Notes: generated by a model not told the origin, from the sequence alone. A stretch of DNA of 24,121 nucleotides from Streptococcus vestibularis ATCC 49124 (GCF_000188295.1 NZ_GL831112.1:1324620-1348740); one strand, 5' to 3'; positions 9,821 to 16,781 are shown, numbered from the stretch's first letter. Made by a program: numbers and translations.

Positions 9821-10680
9821 GTGTTTACGGCTCCTTTTTCTTGAAGTTTTTTAGCAATCGTTTGGGCTTGATCTTTGGTACTTGTTAGGGCAATAATGCA
9901 ACCACCCAGTCCTCCGCCTGACATCTTTGCTCCCTGTGCACCGTGATCCAGAGCAGTTGCTACTAGAAGGTCCGACAAGTCACAAGATACACCTAAAGAT
10001 TTAAGATGATTATGGGCTTGAGACATGAGCTGACCAAGAAGCTTTTGATCCTTGGCTTTGAGGGCTAGTTCTGCCTGCTGACTTAATTCGCCCAGTCGGT
10101 TCAGGTCTGATAAGGCATCTAGCCCGATAGCCTCAACCTTCTCCACAGCCTCACGGGTGTTTCCATGGATGCCCGTATCAGCAATGACCAGATAGGCACC
10201 TAAATTGACCTCGATTTCCTTGAAACCAATGTTTCGCGTAAAGCTGATGGCTTGGTCACTCAAACAGGTCTTAGCATCTAAGCCACTAGGTTTACTATGG
10301 GCAATAGTCTCTGCCTGATGGACCAGCATTTCCAAGGTCTCCTGGCTAAGCTCCTGGTCGAAATAATCAAAAACCGCACGAATAGCCGCAATGGCCACTG
10401 CAGCAGATGACCCCATGCCACGCTTTTCAGGGACGCTAGACGAAATATCATAGCTGATAGGCTGATTCTTGATTTCCAGATAATTAAGCGCTGAAAAAAT
10501 CGCTGTCGTCAAGGGATCCTGAGCCTTGAGCGTCAAAGGAGTATCAGCCGCCTGAATCTGACAGACAACCTCAATATCCTTAAGAGGTAGAGCAAGGGCA
10601 GGATGACCATAAACTACCGAGTGCTCCCCCATCAAAATAATCTTACTGTGGGCCTTGCCCACTCCTACTTTCTTAGTCAT
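9802..10680 (-). CDS. mvaK1: Mevalonate kinase
   Basis: Phosphorylates mevalonate to mevalonate-5-phosphate; first gene of the operon. The 292-aa protein starts MTKKVGVGKAHSKIILMGEH, almost the same as the pneumococcal enzyme I remember, with GEHSVVYG at 18-25, PEKRGMGSSAAVAIAA (phosphate loop), PSGLDAKT (catalytic Asp region) and GAKMSGGGLGGCI near the C-terminus. GHMP superfamily, cytosolic. The ATG lacks a recognisable Shine-Dalgarno (only GGGTGTG some 12 nt away) and the leader is about 135 nt. The reductase and synthase that make mevalonate (mvaE, mvaS) are not in this window. Confidence 0.96.
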   Translation of the reverse strand: MTKKVGVGKAHSKIILMGEHSVVYGHPALALPLKDIEVVCQIQAADTPLTLKAQDPLTTAIFSALNYLEIKNQPISYDISSSVPEKRGMGSSAAVAIAAIRAVFDYFDQELSQETLEMLVHQAETIAHSKPSGLDAKTCLSDQAISFTRNIGFKEIEVNLGAYLVIADTGIHGNTREAVEKVEAIGLDALSDLNRLGELSQQAELALKAKDQKLLGQLMSQAHNHLKSLGVSCDLSDLLVATALDHGAQGAKMSGGGLGGCIIALTSTKDQAQTIAKKLQEKGAVNTWIESL

Positions 10681-10831
10681 AAGTTATACACACCCACAGA
10701 CCAATTGGCATACGAGTATCTTTCTAAGTTTTTCATACAGTTTCTAGTGGTAACTCAAGGTCTATCAACCTCCCTGAGTGGATTAAGAGCACCAATCTAA
10801 GGAATTTTCCTATGTCACTTCTATCTTATCA
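10681..10831 (-). promoter_or_regulatory. Likely promoter and leader of the mevalonate operon
   Basis: An extended -10 (TGATAAGAT, 10831-10823 on the minus strand) just below a strong terminator hairpin is the best promoter candidate. It leaves a leader of about 135 nt. A small hairpin (AGGT-TGAT-AGACCT) is seen but no known riboswitch. Moderate confidence only. Confidence 0.4.
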
Positions 10832-10840
10832 TCAAAGCGC

Positions 10841-10874
10841 AAAAAAAGCGACATCTAACCTAGAGTGTCGCTTT
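10841..10874 (-). terminator. Strong hairpin terminator just upstream of the mvaK1 promoter
   Basis: AAAGCGACA-TCTA pairs with TAGA-TGTCGCTTT around a 3-nt loop with one bulged base; on the minus strand seven T residues follow. It points towards mvaK1, so it either insulates the operon from read-through or acts as an attenuator for a promoter further upstream. Confidence 0.7.
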
Positions 10875-10896
10875 GCATTAGAGATATGGTCCTAAA

Positions 10897-10925
10897 TTGA
10901 TATTTCTATCTTAAACTAGTACAAT
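10897..10925 (+). promoter_or_regulatory. Promoter of the nucleotidyltransferase gene
   Basis: TTGATA (10897-10902), 17-nt spacer, TACAAT (10920-10925). The ATG follows 17 nt after the -10, with GAGG as ribosome site. Confidence 0.8.
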
Positions 10926-10942
10926 GCCAATGAGGTTAAAAA

Positions 10943-11506
10943 ATGATTGATGTCGAAAAACTAATTAAACAGAACTCCGAACTAATGGCACTATTAAAGA
11001 TTATCCACTCTTTCCAACTTAATGACTGTTGGCTTTGTGCTGGAACTTTACGCAATTATATTTGGGACTACTTAAGCACCGGAAATACATCTTCAAATAT
11101 CAATTTCTCAGATATCGATGTCATTTTCTTTGATAAAAACATATCATATGAGCAAACTGTTGAAATAGAAAATCAAATAAAGGGAAAATATCCTGAATAC
11201 AATTGGGAAATAAAAAATCAGTATTATATGAATAAACATAGCCCTAATACTGAAAAGTATGTCAGCTCTACAGATGCTGTTTCAAAATTTCCCGAAAAAT
11301 GTACTGCCATAGCTGCTAGACTAAATGACAATCAGGAACTAGAGGTTTTTATTCCCTTTGGAATAGACGATTTAGTTAACTTCAGAGTCTCTCCCACACC
11401 GCATTACTTTTCAGACAAGGACCGACAAACGGTCTATAACGAGAGAGTAAAAAAGAAAAATTGGAACACATTCTGGCCAAACATTTCTATAGAATTTATC
11501 AAATAG
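10943..11506 (+). CDS. Nucleotidyltransferase family protein (NTP_transf_6/DUF925-like)
   Basis: A 187-aa cytosolic protein of the polymerase-beta-like nucleotidyltransferase superfamily. LCAGTLRNYIWD (31-42) is the glycine-rich strand-loop and NFSDIDVIFFD (54-64) holds the paired metal-binding aspartates (Asp57, Asp59); LEVFIPFGIDDL near 140 fits the third strand. This pattern is that of the uncharacterised DUF925 family. Substrate is unknown; I do not assign a function. It is the only plus-strand gene between 86 and 18848, with its own promoter, and is more AT-rich than the neighbouring genes. It sits between the mevalonate operon and copy B of the structured repeat, which may mean it was acquired. 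Confidence 0.75.
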   Translation: MIDVEKLIKQNSELMALLKIIHSFQLNDCWLCAGTLRNYIWDYLSTGNTSSNINFSDIDVIFFDKNISYEQTVEIENQIKGKYPEYNWEIKNQYYMNKHSPNTEKYVSSTDAVSKFPEKCTAIAARLNDNQELEVFIPFGIDDLVNFRVSPTPHYFSDKDRQTVYNERVKKKNWNTFWPNISIEFIK

Positions 11507-11540
11507 ATTAAACTATGATTTGAGATTTACTTTTTACAAT

Positions 11541-11706
11541 ACTTTCCGCTGTGAGAAAAGTTTCTGAAACTCGGAATTTTTGAGAGTAAAACAGTTCGGG
11601 AAACTGTTTTAGCCTGAGCCTAGAAATTAAAAAGTGAAGGGGCTCAAAAATTAGTCATGGAACTTCGAAGAAGGTCGCTGACGACCGTACTCACCTAAGG
11701 AAAGTC
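11541..11706 (+). repeat. Structured intergenic repeat, copy B (3' of the nucleotidyltransferase gene)
   Basis: A 166-bp element, inverted relative to copy A (6570-6753) and nearly identical over its central ~100 bp. Ends ACTTTCC/GGAAAGT, then GTGAG/CTCAC; inside are AAAACAGTT/AACTGTTTT, AATTTTTGAG/CTCAAAAATT, a perfect GGTCG-CTGA-CGACC hairpin, and a short AGTTT-CTG-AAACT hairpin that replaces the long AGTTC..GAACT hairpin of copy A. Like copy A, it lies between a stop codon and a terminator, in the same orientation relative to the gene before it. Confidence 0.8.
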
Positions 11707-11727
11707 TTAAAAATTTTTCTTCTACAT

Positions 11728-11753
11728 AAAAAAAGAGCCTCTCGGCTCTTTTT
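11728..11753. terminator. Bidirectional terminator between convergent genes
   Basis: AAAAAGAGCC-TCTC-GGCTCTTTTT: symmetrical A and T tracts let it stop both the plus-strand nucleotidyltransferase transcript and the minus-strand reductase transcript, whose stop codon is 3 nt away. Confidence 0.85.
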
Positions 11754-11756
11754 ATC

Positions 11757-13073
11757 TTATATCGCAAACAAATCGTTTAGGTTCTCAGCCATAGTTGGGT
11801 GAGTAAAGATTTGTTTAGCCAAATCTGTGTATGGAATATGATGGTTCATAGCAAGGGTAATTAGATTGATAATTTCATGAGATTCTTGACCAAAGAGGGT
11901 CACTCCCAAAATTTCCTTAGTTTCAGGATTTACCACAGCTTTGAAGGCTCCACGCAAATCACCGTTCACATGACCACGAGGCATACCTGCCACTGGCATT
12001 TCTTTAACTGCTACTGGCAAGCCTTGTTCCTTGGCTTGGTCTTCAGTAAGACCAACTTGAGCCAAAGGTGGGTTGAGGAACATAGCTGTTGGAACAACTC
12101 CACGTGTTTCAAGGTTATAGCTACCATCTCCTGTTAAGTAATTAAAGACAATACGGAAATCGTCTAGTGAGATATAGGTAAATTGAAGACCACCATTAAC
12201 ATCACCCACTGCAAAGACACCAGGAACACTTGTTTCCAAATGTTTATTGACTTGGATACCACCGCGCTCAGTCAAGGCGATATCAGTATTTTCCAAGTGA
12301 AGAGGTTCGATATTAGGCTTACGTCCTGTCGCATAAAGGAGCGCATCAAAACGGAACTCACCTTTGTCAGTAACAACGACAACTTCATCGCCATCATTCT
12401 TAACTTCGGAAGTTTTAACACCTTGCTCAAAGACAATGCCGTCCTCTTCCATGTATTCCTTGGCCAACTTAGCAATAGATGGCTCCACACGTGGCAAGAA
12501 GCTAGTCGCTGCATCTAAAACAGTTACTTGGCTTCCCAAACGGTTATAAAGGCCAGCAAATTCAAGACCGATATTACCACCACCTAAGACACCCAAACGT
12601 TTTGGTAAGGCTTCAAGGGTCTGAATACCAGTTGAATCGTAGACATGCTTAGTTGTTGTCAAGCCAGGAATAGGCAAGACATTAGACACAGCACCTGTAT
12701 TGATGACAATAGTCTCAGCTGTAAGCTCTTGACGGTCATCACCAGCCACCACTTCGATAACCTTATTTGACACGAAATGTGCTTCTGCATCAATGACATC
12801 AACGCCATTGTCTGCCAACATTTTATAATTCTTAGCATTAAGACGGCCAGTCACTGCACCACGTTCTTTCATGGTATCGTCAAATGACCAGCCCTTCTCT
12901 GCCGCTACAATCATTGTCTTGGTTGGAATACACGCAATATTAATGCAAGTACCACCATACATAGCTTTACTGCGCTCGATGACAGCAACTTTCTTACCAG
13001 CCGCATTCATCTTAGCAGCCAAAGTTTTACCGGCTTTACCAAAACCGATAACAATCAAATCATAGTTTACCAT
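11757..13073 (-). CDS. Flavoprotein disulfide reductase, RclA/Har-type (probable hypothiocyanous acid reductase)
   Basis: A 438-aa pyridine nucleotide-disulfide oxidoreductase. FAD-binding GFGKAG (10-15) opens the protein; the redox pair is Cys43 and Cys48 in GGTCINIACIPTKT; GGGNIGLEFAG is the NAD(P)H-binding Rossmann loop; AVGDVNGG is the second FAD motif; HPTMAENL at the C-terminus provides the His-Glu pair of the dimerisation domain. The C-x4-C motif with this spacing is shared by RclA of E. coli and Har of pneumococcus, which reduce hypothiocyanous acid, the oxidant made by salivary lactoperoxidase. That assignment is by family resemblance; mercuric reductase is unlikely because the extra C-terminal cysteines are absent. 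ATG start with AGGAGG upstream; monocistronic. Confidence 0.85.
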   Translation of the reverse strand: MVNYDLIVIGFGKAGKTLAAKMNAAGKKVAVIERSKAMYGGTCINIACIPTKTMIVAAEKGWSFDDTMKERGAVTGRLNAKNYKMLADNGVDVIDAEAHFVSNKVIEVVAGDDRQELTAETIVINTGAVSNVLPIPGLTTTKHVYDSTGIQTLEALPKRLGVLGGGNIGLEFAGLYNRLGSQVTVLDAATSFLPRVEPSIAKLAKEYMEEDGIVFEQGVKTSEVKNDGDEVVVVTDKGEFRFDALLYATGRKPNIEPLHLENTDIALTERGGIQVNKHLETSVPGVFAVGDVNGGLQFTYISLDDFRIVFNYLTGDGSYNLETRGVVPTAMFLNPPLAQVGLTEDQAKEQGLPVAVKEMPVAGMPRGHVNGDLRGAFKAVVNPETKEILGVTLFGQESHEIINLITLAMNHHIPYTDLAKQIFTHPTMAENLNDLFAI

Positions 13074-13097
13074 TTCTGTATCCTCCTATATACTGCC

Positions 13098-13106
13098 ATT
13101 CTATCA
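13098..13106 (-). promoter_or_regulatory. Extended -10 promoter of the disulfide reductase gene
   Basis: Minus strand TGATAGAAT, with TAGAAT at 13103-13098, about 25 nt before the ATG. No convincing -35. AGGAGG follows as ribosome site. Confidence 0.45.
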
Positions 13107-13143
13107 TTTAATTTTTCAGACTGCACATATCTGAACTGGAAAA

Positions 13144-13164
13144 TAAAAAAGCTACAGCTTTTAT
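13144..13164 (-). terminator. Small terminator after the alpha/beta-hydrolase remnant
   Basis: Minus strand AAAAGC-TGTA-GCTTTTTTA, about 50 nt beyond the remnant's stop codon. Short stem, so moderate confidence. Confidence 0.55.
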
Positions 13165-13213
13165 TGTAACCCCTTTCTCATCTGTTTTTAATAGATTTCC
13201 ATAATTCCACTAC

Positions 13214-13420
13214 CTAAGCCTTTTCTCGCAGAAATTCTAATATAATTTTATTAAATTGCTTACTTTCGATAAAGGCCGCGTGACCCTGTTTGCCAAATTC
13301 ATAATAGGAAGCACGGGGAATGTTGTTGGCAAGTTCTCTCACACCATCTACTCATAGAACCAGATCTTTTTTAGCTCCCAGAACAAGAGTCGGACAAGCG
13401 ATTGCGTTTTTCTTTACTCG
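13214..13420 (-). pseudogene. C-terminal remnant of an alpha/beta-fold hydrolase
   Basis: On the minus strand the frame ending at 13214 reads CPTLVLGAKKDLVL, then an in-frame TGA (13354-13352), then VDGVRELANNIPRASYYEF and GKQGHAAFIESKQF to a TAG. This is the typical last third of an alpha/beta hydrolase: KKD supplies the acid and GHAAF the catalytic His. Upstream of about 13422 the frame is closed and no nucleophile-elbow region (GxSxG) is found, so the N-terminal two thirds are missing. Both the internal stop and the truncation argue that it is dead. A perfect catabolite response element lies about 60 nt above the remnant and probably served the intact gene. Confidence 0.75.
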
Positions 13421-13475
13421 CAGACTTTAAAAGTAGCCTATTAATCAGATATAATTTTTTAAAACGGGATTGATA

Positions 13476-13489
13476 TGATAACGCTTTCA
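13476..13489 (-). promoter_or_regulatory. Catabolite response element (CcpA site)
   Basis: Minus strand TGAAAGCGTTATCA matches the consensus TGWAANCGNTNWCA at every position. It stands above the decayed hydrolase gene in a stretch without any intact gene, so its target appears to be lost. Confidence 0.7.
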
Positions 13490-13570
13490 CTTTGTCTAAA
13501 AAGCTCAAAAATAGCAAGTTAAAAATCTTCCCTCCTTTTTAAATCTTGAAATCTTGCTTCTAAAATACGA

Positions 13571-13600
13571 CAAAAGAGCCCAACCAAGCGGCTGGGTTCT
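13571..13600 (-). terminator. Possible terminator below the frameshifted remnant
   Basis: Minus strand AGAACCCA pairs with TGGGCTCT (one G-U) around a 10-nt loop and runs into TTTTGT. It overlaps the last stop codon of the remnant at 13600-13845. Confidence 0.5.
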
Positions 13601-13845
13601 TAAGTGTAAACTAAATGATCAAAAGAATATTTCTCCTTAGGCACGTCCTCCTTTTCAATTTCAAAAGTGGTACCAATGTAAAGTCCTAAAGCCTTATTTA
13701 AAACTCTTAACAAAATAATCTAAGAGTCCTTGATCTGCTAATTGCTTATGACTCAAGAGAAACTCTGTATGATTGGACTTCCTTCCGTAACAGGTTCTTC
13801 ATTACTAGTAATTCCAATTAAGGGAATAGTCAGTCGTCTTGCTCC
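13600..13845 (-). pseudogene. Frameshifted gene remnant of unknown function
   Basis: Three consecutive frames on the minus strand give protein-like text if joined by frameshifts: RRLTIPLIGITSNEEPVTE and SPIIQSF, then LLSHKQLADQGLLDYFVKSF, then LNKALGLYIGTTFEIEKEDV and PKEKYSFDHLVYT with a TAA at 13602-13600. It begins inside the end of the M20 gene with no start codon, so it is truncated as well as frameshifted. The late part faintly recalls GyrI-like effector-binding domains; I would not name it on that basis. Confidence 0.5.
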
Positions 13846-14975
13846 TTAAAATAATCAAGTAGGAAAAGAGCGTTTTCTACATAGTAATTAACAGCTACAG
13901 GCAAGGCCTCATCTTTCACAAGAAAATCATCATGATGCCAGTCTGGGGCATCCTCCTCACCATTAGAGCCGACAAAGGCAAAGACTCCTGGTATTTCCTT
14001 TTGATAGGCCGCAAAGTCTTCTCCGCCTGTTGATGGCAGCGTTTCAATCACTTCTGCGAAGGATTTAGAATTTTCAAAGATGAGAGGTGTGAGCGTCTGG
14101 TCATTGTAGGTCACGTAAGGCGAATTACCCCAGCTTATCTCTACCTCAGCACCGAACTGGTCTGCTGTCGCCTGAACGACCTTTTCAAAACGAGCAATAA
14201 CAGATTCACGAACCTTAGGTTCAAAGGTACGAATCGTTCCTTCGAAAAAGCCAGCTGCTGGAAGAACATTCCAGGTATTTCCAACTTCGATATGAGTGAC
14301 TGACAATACAGCTGATTCAAAGGGCGATACCGTCCGAGCCACAATTTGCTGTAAATTATTAATGATAGTCGTAGTAACCAAGACCGTATCCACACCTAAG
14401 TCAGGACGGGCCGCATGGGATGAAACACCCTTGACATCAACCCTAAACTGCTCCACGCCTGCCATAATAGCACCAGAACGAAGACCAATCTGACCAGGTT
14501 TCAAGTGAGGATTATTGTGATAACCGATAATAGCTGACACACCTTCAATACCGCCCGCTTCAATGACCTGATAGGCCCCTTGGAAATTTTCCTCAGCCGG
14601 TTGGAAAATCAAGCGAACGGTCCCCTTAAGCTCTGCTTCTCTTTCTTTTAAAAGCTGAGCAGCTCCAAGAAGAGAGGTCTGGTGAAAGTCATGACCACAG
14701 GCATGCATAGCCCCATTGTCGCTGGCATAAGGAAGTCCTGTCTTTTCCTTAATCGGTAGGGCATCAATATCAGCACGCAAAGCAATAATCGGATAACCTG
14801 ACCCAATCTCAGCGATAAGTCCTGTCTTCAAGGGATAATTTAAAGGCTCAATACCTAGATTTTTCAAATAAGCTTTCAAAAAGACTGTCGTCTCATGCTC
14901 CTCCTCAGAGACCTCTGGATGTTGGTGAATCTGATGACGCGTCTTTGCTAAATGATCATAAAATGCTTCTGTCAT
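13830..14975 (-). CDS. M20-family amidohydrolase (hippurate hydrolase/N-acyl amino acid type)
   Basis: A 381-aa cytosolic metallopeptidase-like amidohydrolase of the M20D group, which releases amino acids from N-acyl or amide conjugates. Two metals are bound by residues visible here: ADIDALP (68-74), HACGHD (91-96, Cys93 and His95), PAEEN (127-131, catalytic Glu) and GYHNNP (151-156); the dimerisation (lid) domain is about 175-290, with VSSHAARPD as its His-containing loop; HHDDF near 345 completes the site. The substrate cannot be read from sequence. GGAGG precedes the ATG. A gene remnant follows directly, so it may once have been part of an operon. A 13-bp dyad (GGATTG-T-CAATCC, 15003-15015) in its leader could be an operator. 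Confidence 0.88.
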   Translation of the reverse strand: MTEAFYDHLAKTRHQIHQHPEVSEEEHETTVFLKAYLKNLGIEPLNYPLKTGLIAEIGSGYPIIALRADIDALPIKEKTGLPYASDNGAMHACGHDFHQTSLLGAAQLLKEREAELKGTVRLIFQPAEENFQGAYQVIEAGGIEGVSAIIGYHNNPHLKPGQIGLRSGAIMAGVEQFRVDVKGVSSHAARPDLGVDTVLVTTTIINNLQQIVARTVSPFESAVLSVTHIEVGNTWNVLPAAGFFEGTIRTFEPKVRESVIARFEKVVQATADQFGAEVEISWGNSPYVTYNDQTLTPLIFENSKSFAEVIETLPSTGGEDFAAYQKEIPGVFAFVGSNGEEDAPDWHHDDFLVKDEALPVAVNYYVENALFLLDYFKEQDD

Positions 14976-15045
14976 AATGAACCTCCGTCTCTGATCAGTT
15001 TTGGATTGTCAATCCTTTTTTAAAACTCTCAATCGAATTGATTCC

Positions 15046-15054
15046 ATCATACCA
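15046..15054 (-). promoter_or_regulatory. Extended -10 promoter of the M20 amidohydrolase gene
   Basis: Minus strand TGGTATGAT (TATGAT at 15051-15046) with no clear -35. Transcription would start about 65 nt before the ATG, upstream of the 13-bp dyad at 15003-15015. Confidence 0.5.
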
Positions 15055-15073
15055 CCAGAAACAAGGCTTGAGA

Positions 15074-15110
15074 AATTAAAAAAACTTATAGAATGTCATA
15101 AGTTTTACTT
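15074..15110 (-). terminator. Intrinsic terminator of rsuA
   Basis: Minus strand AAAACTTAT-GACATTCT-ATAAGTTTT followed by T residues. The stretch 15111-15220 between it and the rsuA stop holds only weak short dyads (such as TTCCTA/TAGGAA). Confidence 0.75.
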
Positions 15111-15220
15111 ATACCCCTAGAAAAGACCGTCGTTATGGGCCTTACAGTATTAAGCCTAGTGATAGGATGGACCTATCAGGAGATTGAAAGTTCCTATCAT
15201 ACTTTAGTAGGAAGAAATGA

Positions 15221-15940
15221 CTAGCCCAGATAAGTACGCAAAATCACTTTTTCTGCTTCCGTTAACGCTCGGTAGGATCCTACTGCTATCCCTTCATCAA
15301 GCTTAAACGCTCCAAAAGAAATCCGCTTAAGATAGGTCACCTTGACCCCATAAGCCAAGAACATCTTTTTCACTTGATGAAACTTACCTTCCGAAATCGT
15401 AATTCTAGCACAGCTCTTGTCGCTCGCAGAACTTAGAATTTCTAGCTGAGCTGATTTACAAATAGTACCATCCTCAAAGACAACACCTGACTCAAAAAAT
15501 GCAGGTGTATCAGGCCCCAGAATATCATTAACCTCAACATAATAAGTCTTAGCCACATGATAGCGTGGGTGAAGCATGGCAAATCCCAAGGGACCATTGT
15601 TGGTAATCAGCACCAGGCCTTCCGTATCTCTATCCAATCGGCCCACAGGATAAAGACCCTCTCGCTGATCTTCAGGCTTAATCAAATCAATAACTGTCTG
15701 GTGCTTCTTGTCACTTCGAGCTGACACTACACCTGCTGGCTTATTCATGAGATAGTAAACTTCTGGCGCATGCTCCAGTTCCTTACCAGAAACCGTGATG
15801 CTTTGAAGACTAGCATCCACATTAAGATTATCTCGATCCGCCAGGACACCATCTACATATACCTGACGACTACGAATGAGCTTCTTGACCTGATTGCGAG
15901 AACCATAGCCCGCCTGTCCTAATAATTTATCTAAACGCAT
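15221..15940 (-). CDS. rsuA: 16S rRNA pseudouridine synthase (RsuA family)
   Basis: Makes pseudouridine in 16S rRNA (position 516 in E. coli). The 239-aa protein has an N-terminal S4 RNA-binding domain (MRLDKLLGQAGYGSRNQVKK, 1-20, onward to about 55) and the RluB/RluE/RsuA catalytic domain with YLMNKPAGVVSA (63-74) and GRLDRDTEGL (100-109), where Asp103 is the nucleophile. Nothing is missing. The start at 15940 is the canonical MRLDK, yet it has no useful Shine-Dalgarno, and the nearest -10 (TGGTACAAT) would place the transcription start on or next to the ATG; it may be a leaderless message. Single gene with its own terminator. Confidence 0.93.
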   Translation of the reverse strand: MRLDKLLGQAGYGSRNQVKKLIRSRQVYVDGVLADRDNLNVDASLQSITVSGKELEHAPEVYYLMNKPAGVVSARSDKKHQTVIDLIKPEDQREGLYPVGRLDRDTEGLVLITNNGPLGFAMLHPRYHVAKTYYVEVNDILGPDTPAFFESGVVFEDGTICKSAQLEILSSASDKSCARITISEGKFHQVKKMFLAYGVKVTYLKRISFGAFKLDEGIAVGSYRALTEAEKVILRTYLG

Positions 15941-15946
15941 AGCCCT

Positions 15947-15955
15947 ATTGTACCA
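15947..15955 (-). promoter_or_regulatory. Extended -10 promoter abutting the rsuA start codon
   Basis: Minus strand TGGTACAAT, then AGGGCT, then the ATG of rsuA. The usual 6-7 nt distance from -10 to start point puts +1 at the A of the ATG. Confidence 0.55.
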
Positions 15956-15978
15956 TGGATAAGTATAGTCTAATAGTC

Positions 15979-16006
15979 TAAAAAAGCCTACCTAAGAAGG
16001 TAGACT
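15979..16006 (-). terminator. Intrinsic terminator of the VIT-family gene
   Basis: Minus strand AGTCTACC-TTCTTA-GGTAGGCT (one G-U) followed by TTTTT, 14 nt after the stop codon. Confidence 0.8.
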
Positions 16007-16020
16007 CATATTACTAAAAA

Positions 16021-16704
16021 TTACACATTCACATGGAAGACCTGTCCAACCACATAGGTCACAAGCATGGTCAAGAGTCCTACTGTCAAATTACGCAACA
16101 TAGCTTGTTTAATAGGTGCTTTTCCGAGCTTGGCACTGATATAGCCAGTCAAGAGCAAAGTCAGTGCAACCACAACCACAGTTACAGGAATACGATAAGG
16201 CTCTGGGAAAAGCATGATGGCTAGTGTTGGTGGCAAAGAACCCACTGAAAAAGCAAAGAAACTAGAGATGGCAGCGTGCCATGGATTTGTGATTTCTTCT
16301 AAATCAACTCCATATTTTTCCTCAACCAAGACCTTGATAGGATTTTTACTGAAGGCCTGATTGACCTTAACTTCCGCTGCTGTTTCGCAATCCCCCTGAC
16401 TGAGGAAGGTTTGGTACAAACTCTCTCTAGCTGCTTCAGGTGAGCGATCCAGGAGAGCTTGTTCCTTAGCGATGGCAGCTTCTTCGGTATCTTTTTGCGT
16501 TGAGACACTGACATATTCGCCACCGGCCATCGAAAAGGCACCAGCAAAAATCGCTGATAGGGCTGAAATCAAGATAAACCAGATGTTAGATGTCGCACTG
16601 GCCACACCGATAACCACTCCTGCAATGGAAATGATACCATCATTAGCACCCAACACGCCAGCTCTCAAAATATTCAAACGTTCTGCAAAATTCTTATCTT
16701 CCAA
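16021..16704 (-). CDS. VIT/CCC1-family iron-manganese transporter
   Basis: A 227-aa membrane protein related to plant VIT1 and yeast CCC1, which move Fe2+/Mn2+ out of the cytoplasm. Segments: TM1 about 14-34 (RAGVLGANDGIISIAGVVIG, the family signature), TM2 about 41-62, a polar Glu-rich metal-binding insert about 68-140 (MAGGEYVSVS then many Glu), and three more segments to the C-terminus. The start is TTG at 16704, supported by AAGGAG 8 nt upstream; no ATG fits better. The promoter carries two PerR/Fur-like boxes, so it is probably induced by peroxide or excess iron/manganese; export is therefore the likely direction. Metal choice is not provable from sequence. Confidence 0.85.
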   Translation of the reverse strand: MEDKNFAERLNILRAGVLGANDGIISIAGVVIGVASATSNIWFILISALSAIFAGAFSMAGGEYVSVSTQKDTEEAAIAKEQALLDRSPEAARESLYQTFLSQGDCETAAEVKVNQAFSKNPIKVLVEEKYGVDLEEITNPWHAAISSFFAFSVGSLPPTLAIMLFPEPYRIPVTVVVVALTLLLTGYISAKLGKAPIKQAMLRNLTVGLLTMLVTYVVGQVFHVNV

Positions 16705-16720
16705 TTTATTTGCTCCTTAT

Positions 16721-16769
16721 TTAGAATCATTCTAAAAAATATTATAACAGTTATTTAGAATGATTACAA
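16721..16769 (-). promoter_or_regulatory. VIT promoter with two PerR/Fur-like operators
   Basis: On the minus strand: TTGTAA (-35, 16769-16764), 17-nt spacer, TATAAT (-10, 16746-16741). Box 1, TTAGAATGATTCTAA (16735-16721), is a perfect 7-1-7 dyad over the start point. Box 2, TTGTAATCATTCTAA (16769-16755), overlaps the -35. Both resemble the PerR consensus TTATAATNATTATAA. A repressor bound to either would block initiation. Confidence 0.78.
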
Positions 16770-16781
16770 ATAAGAAATTTG

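Noticed and set aside
10603..10800. A 65-codon plus-strand frame over the start of mvaK1.
   Set aside because: Antisense of mvaK1 and its leader, with no ribosome site or recognisable protein.
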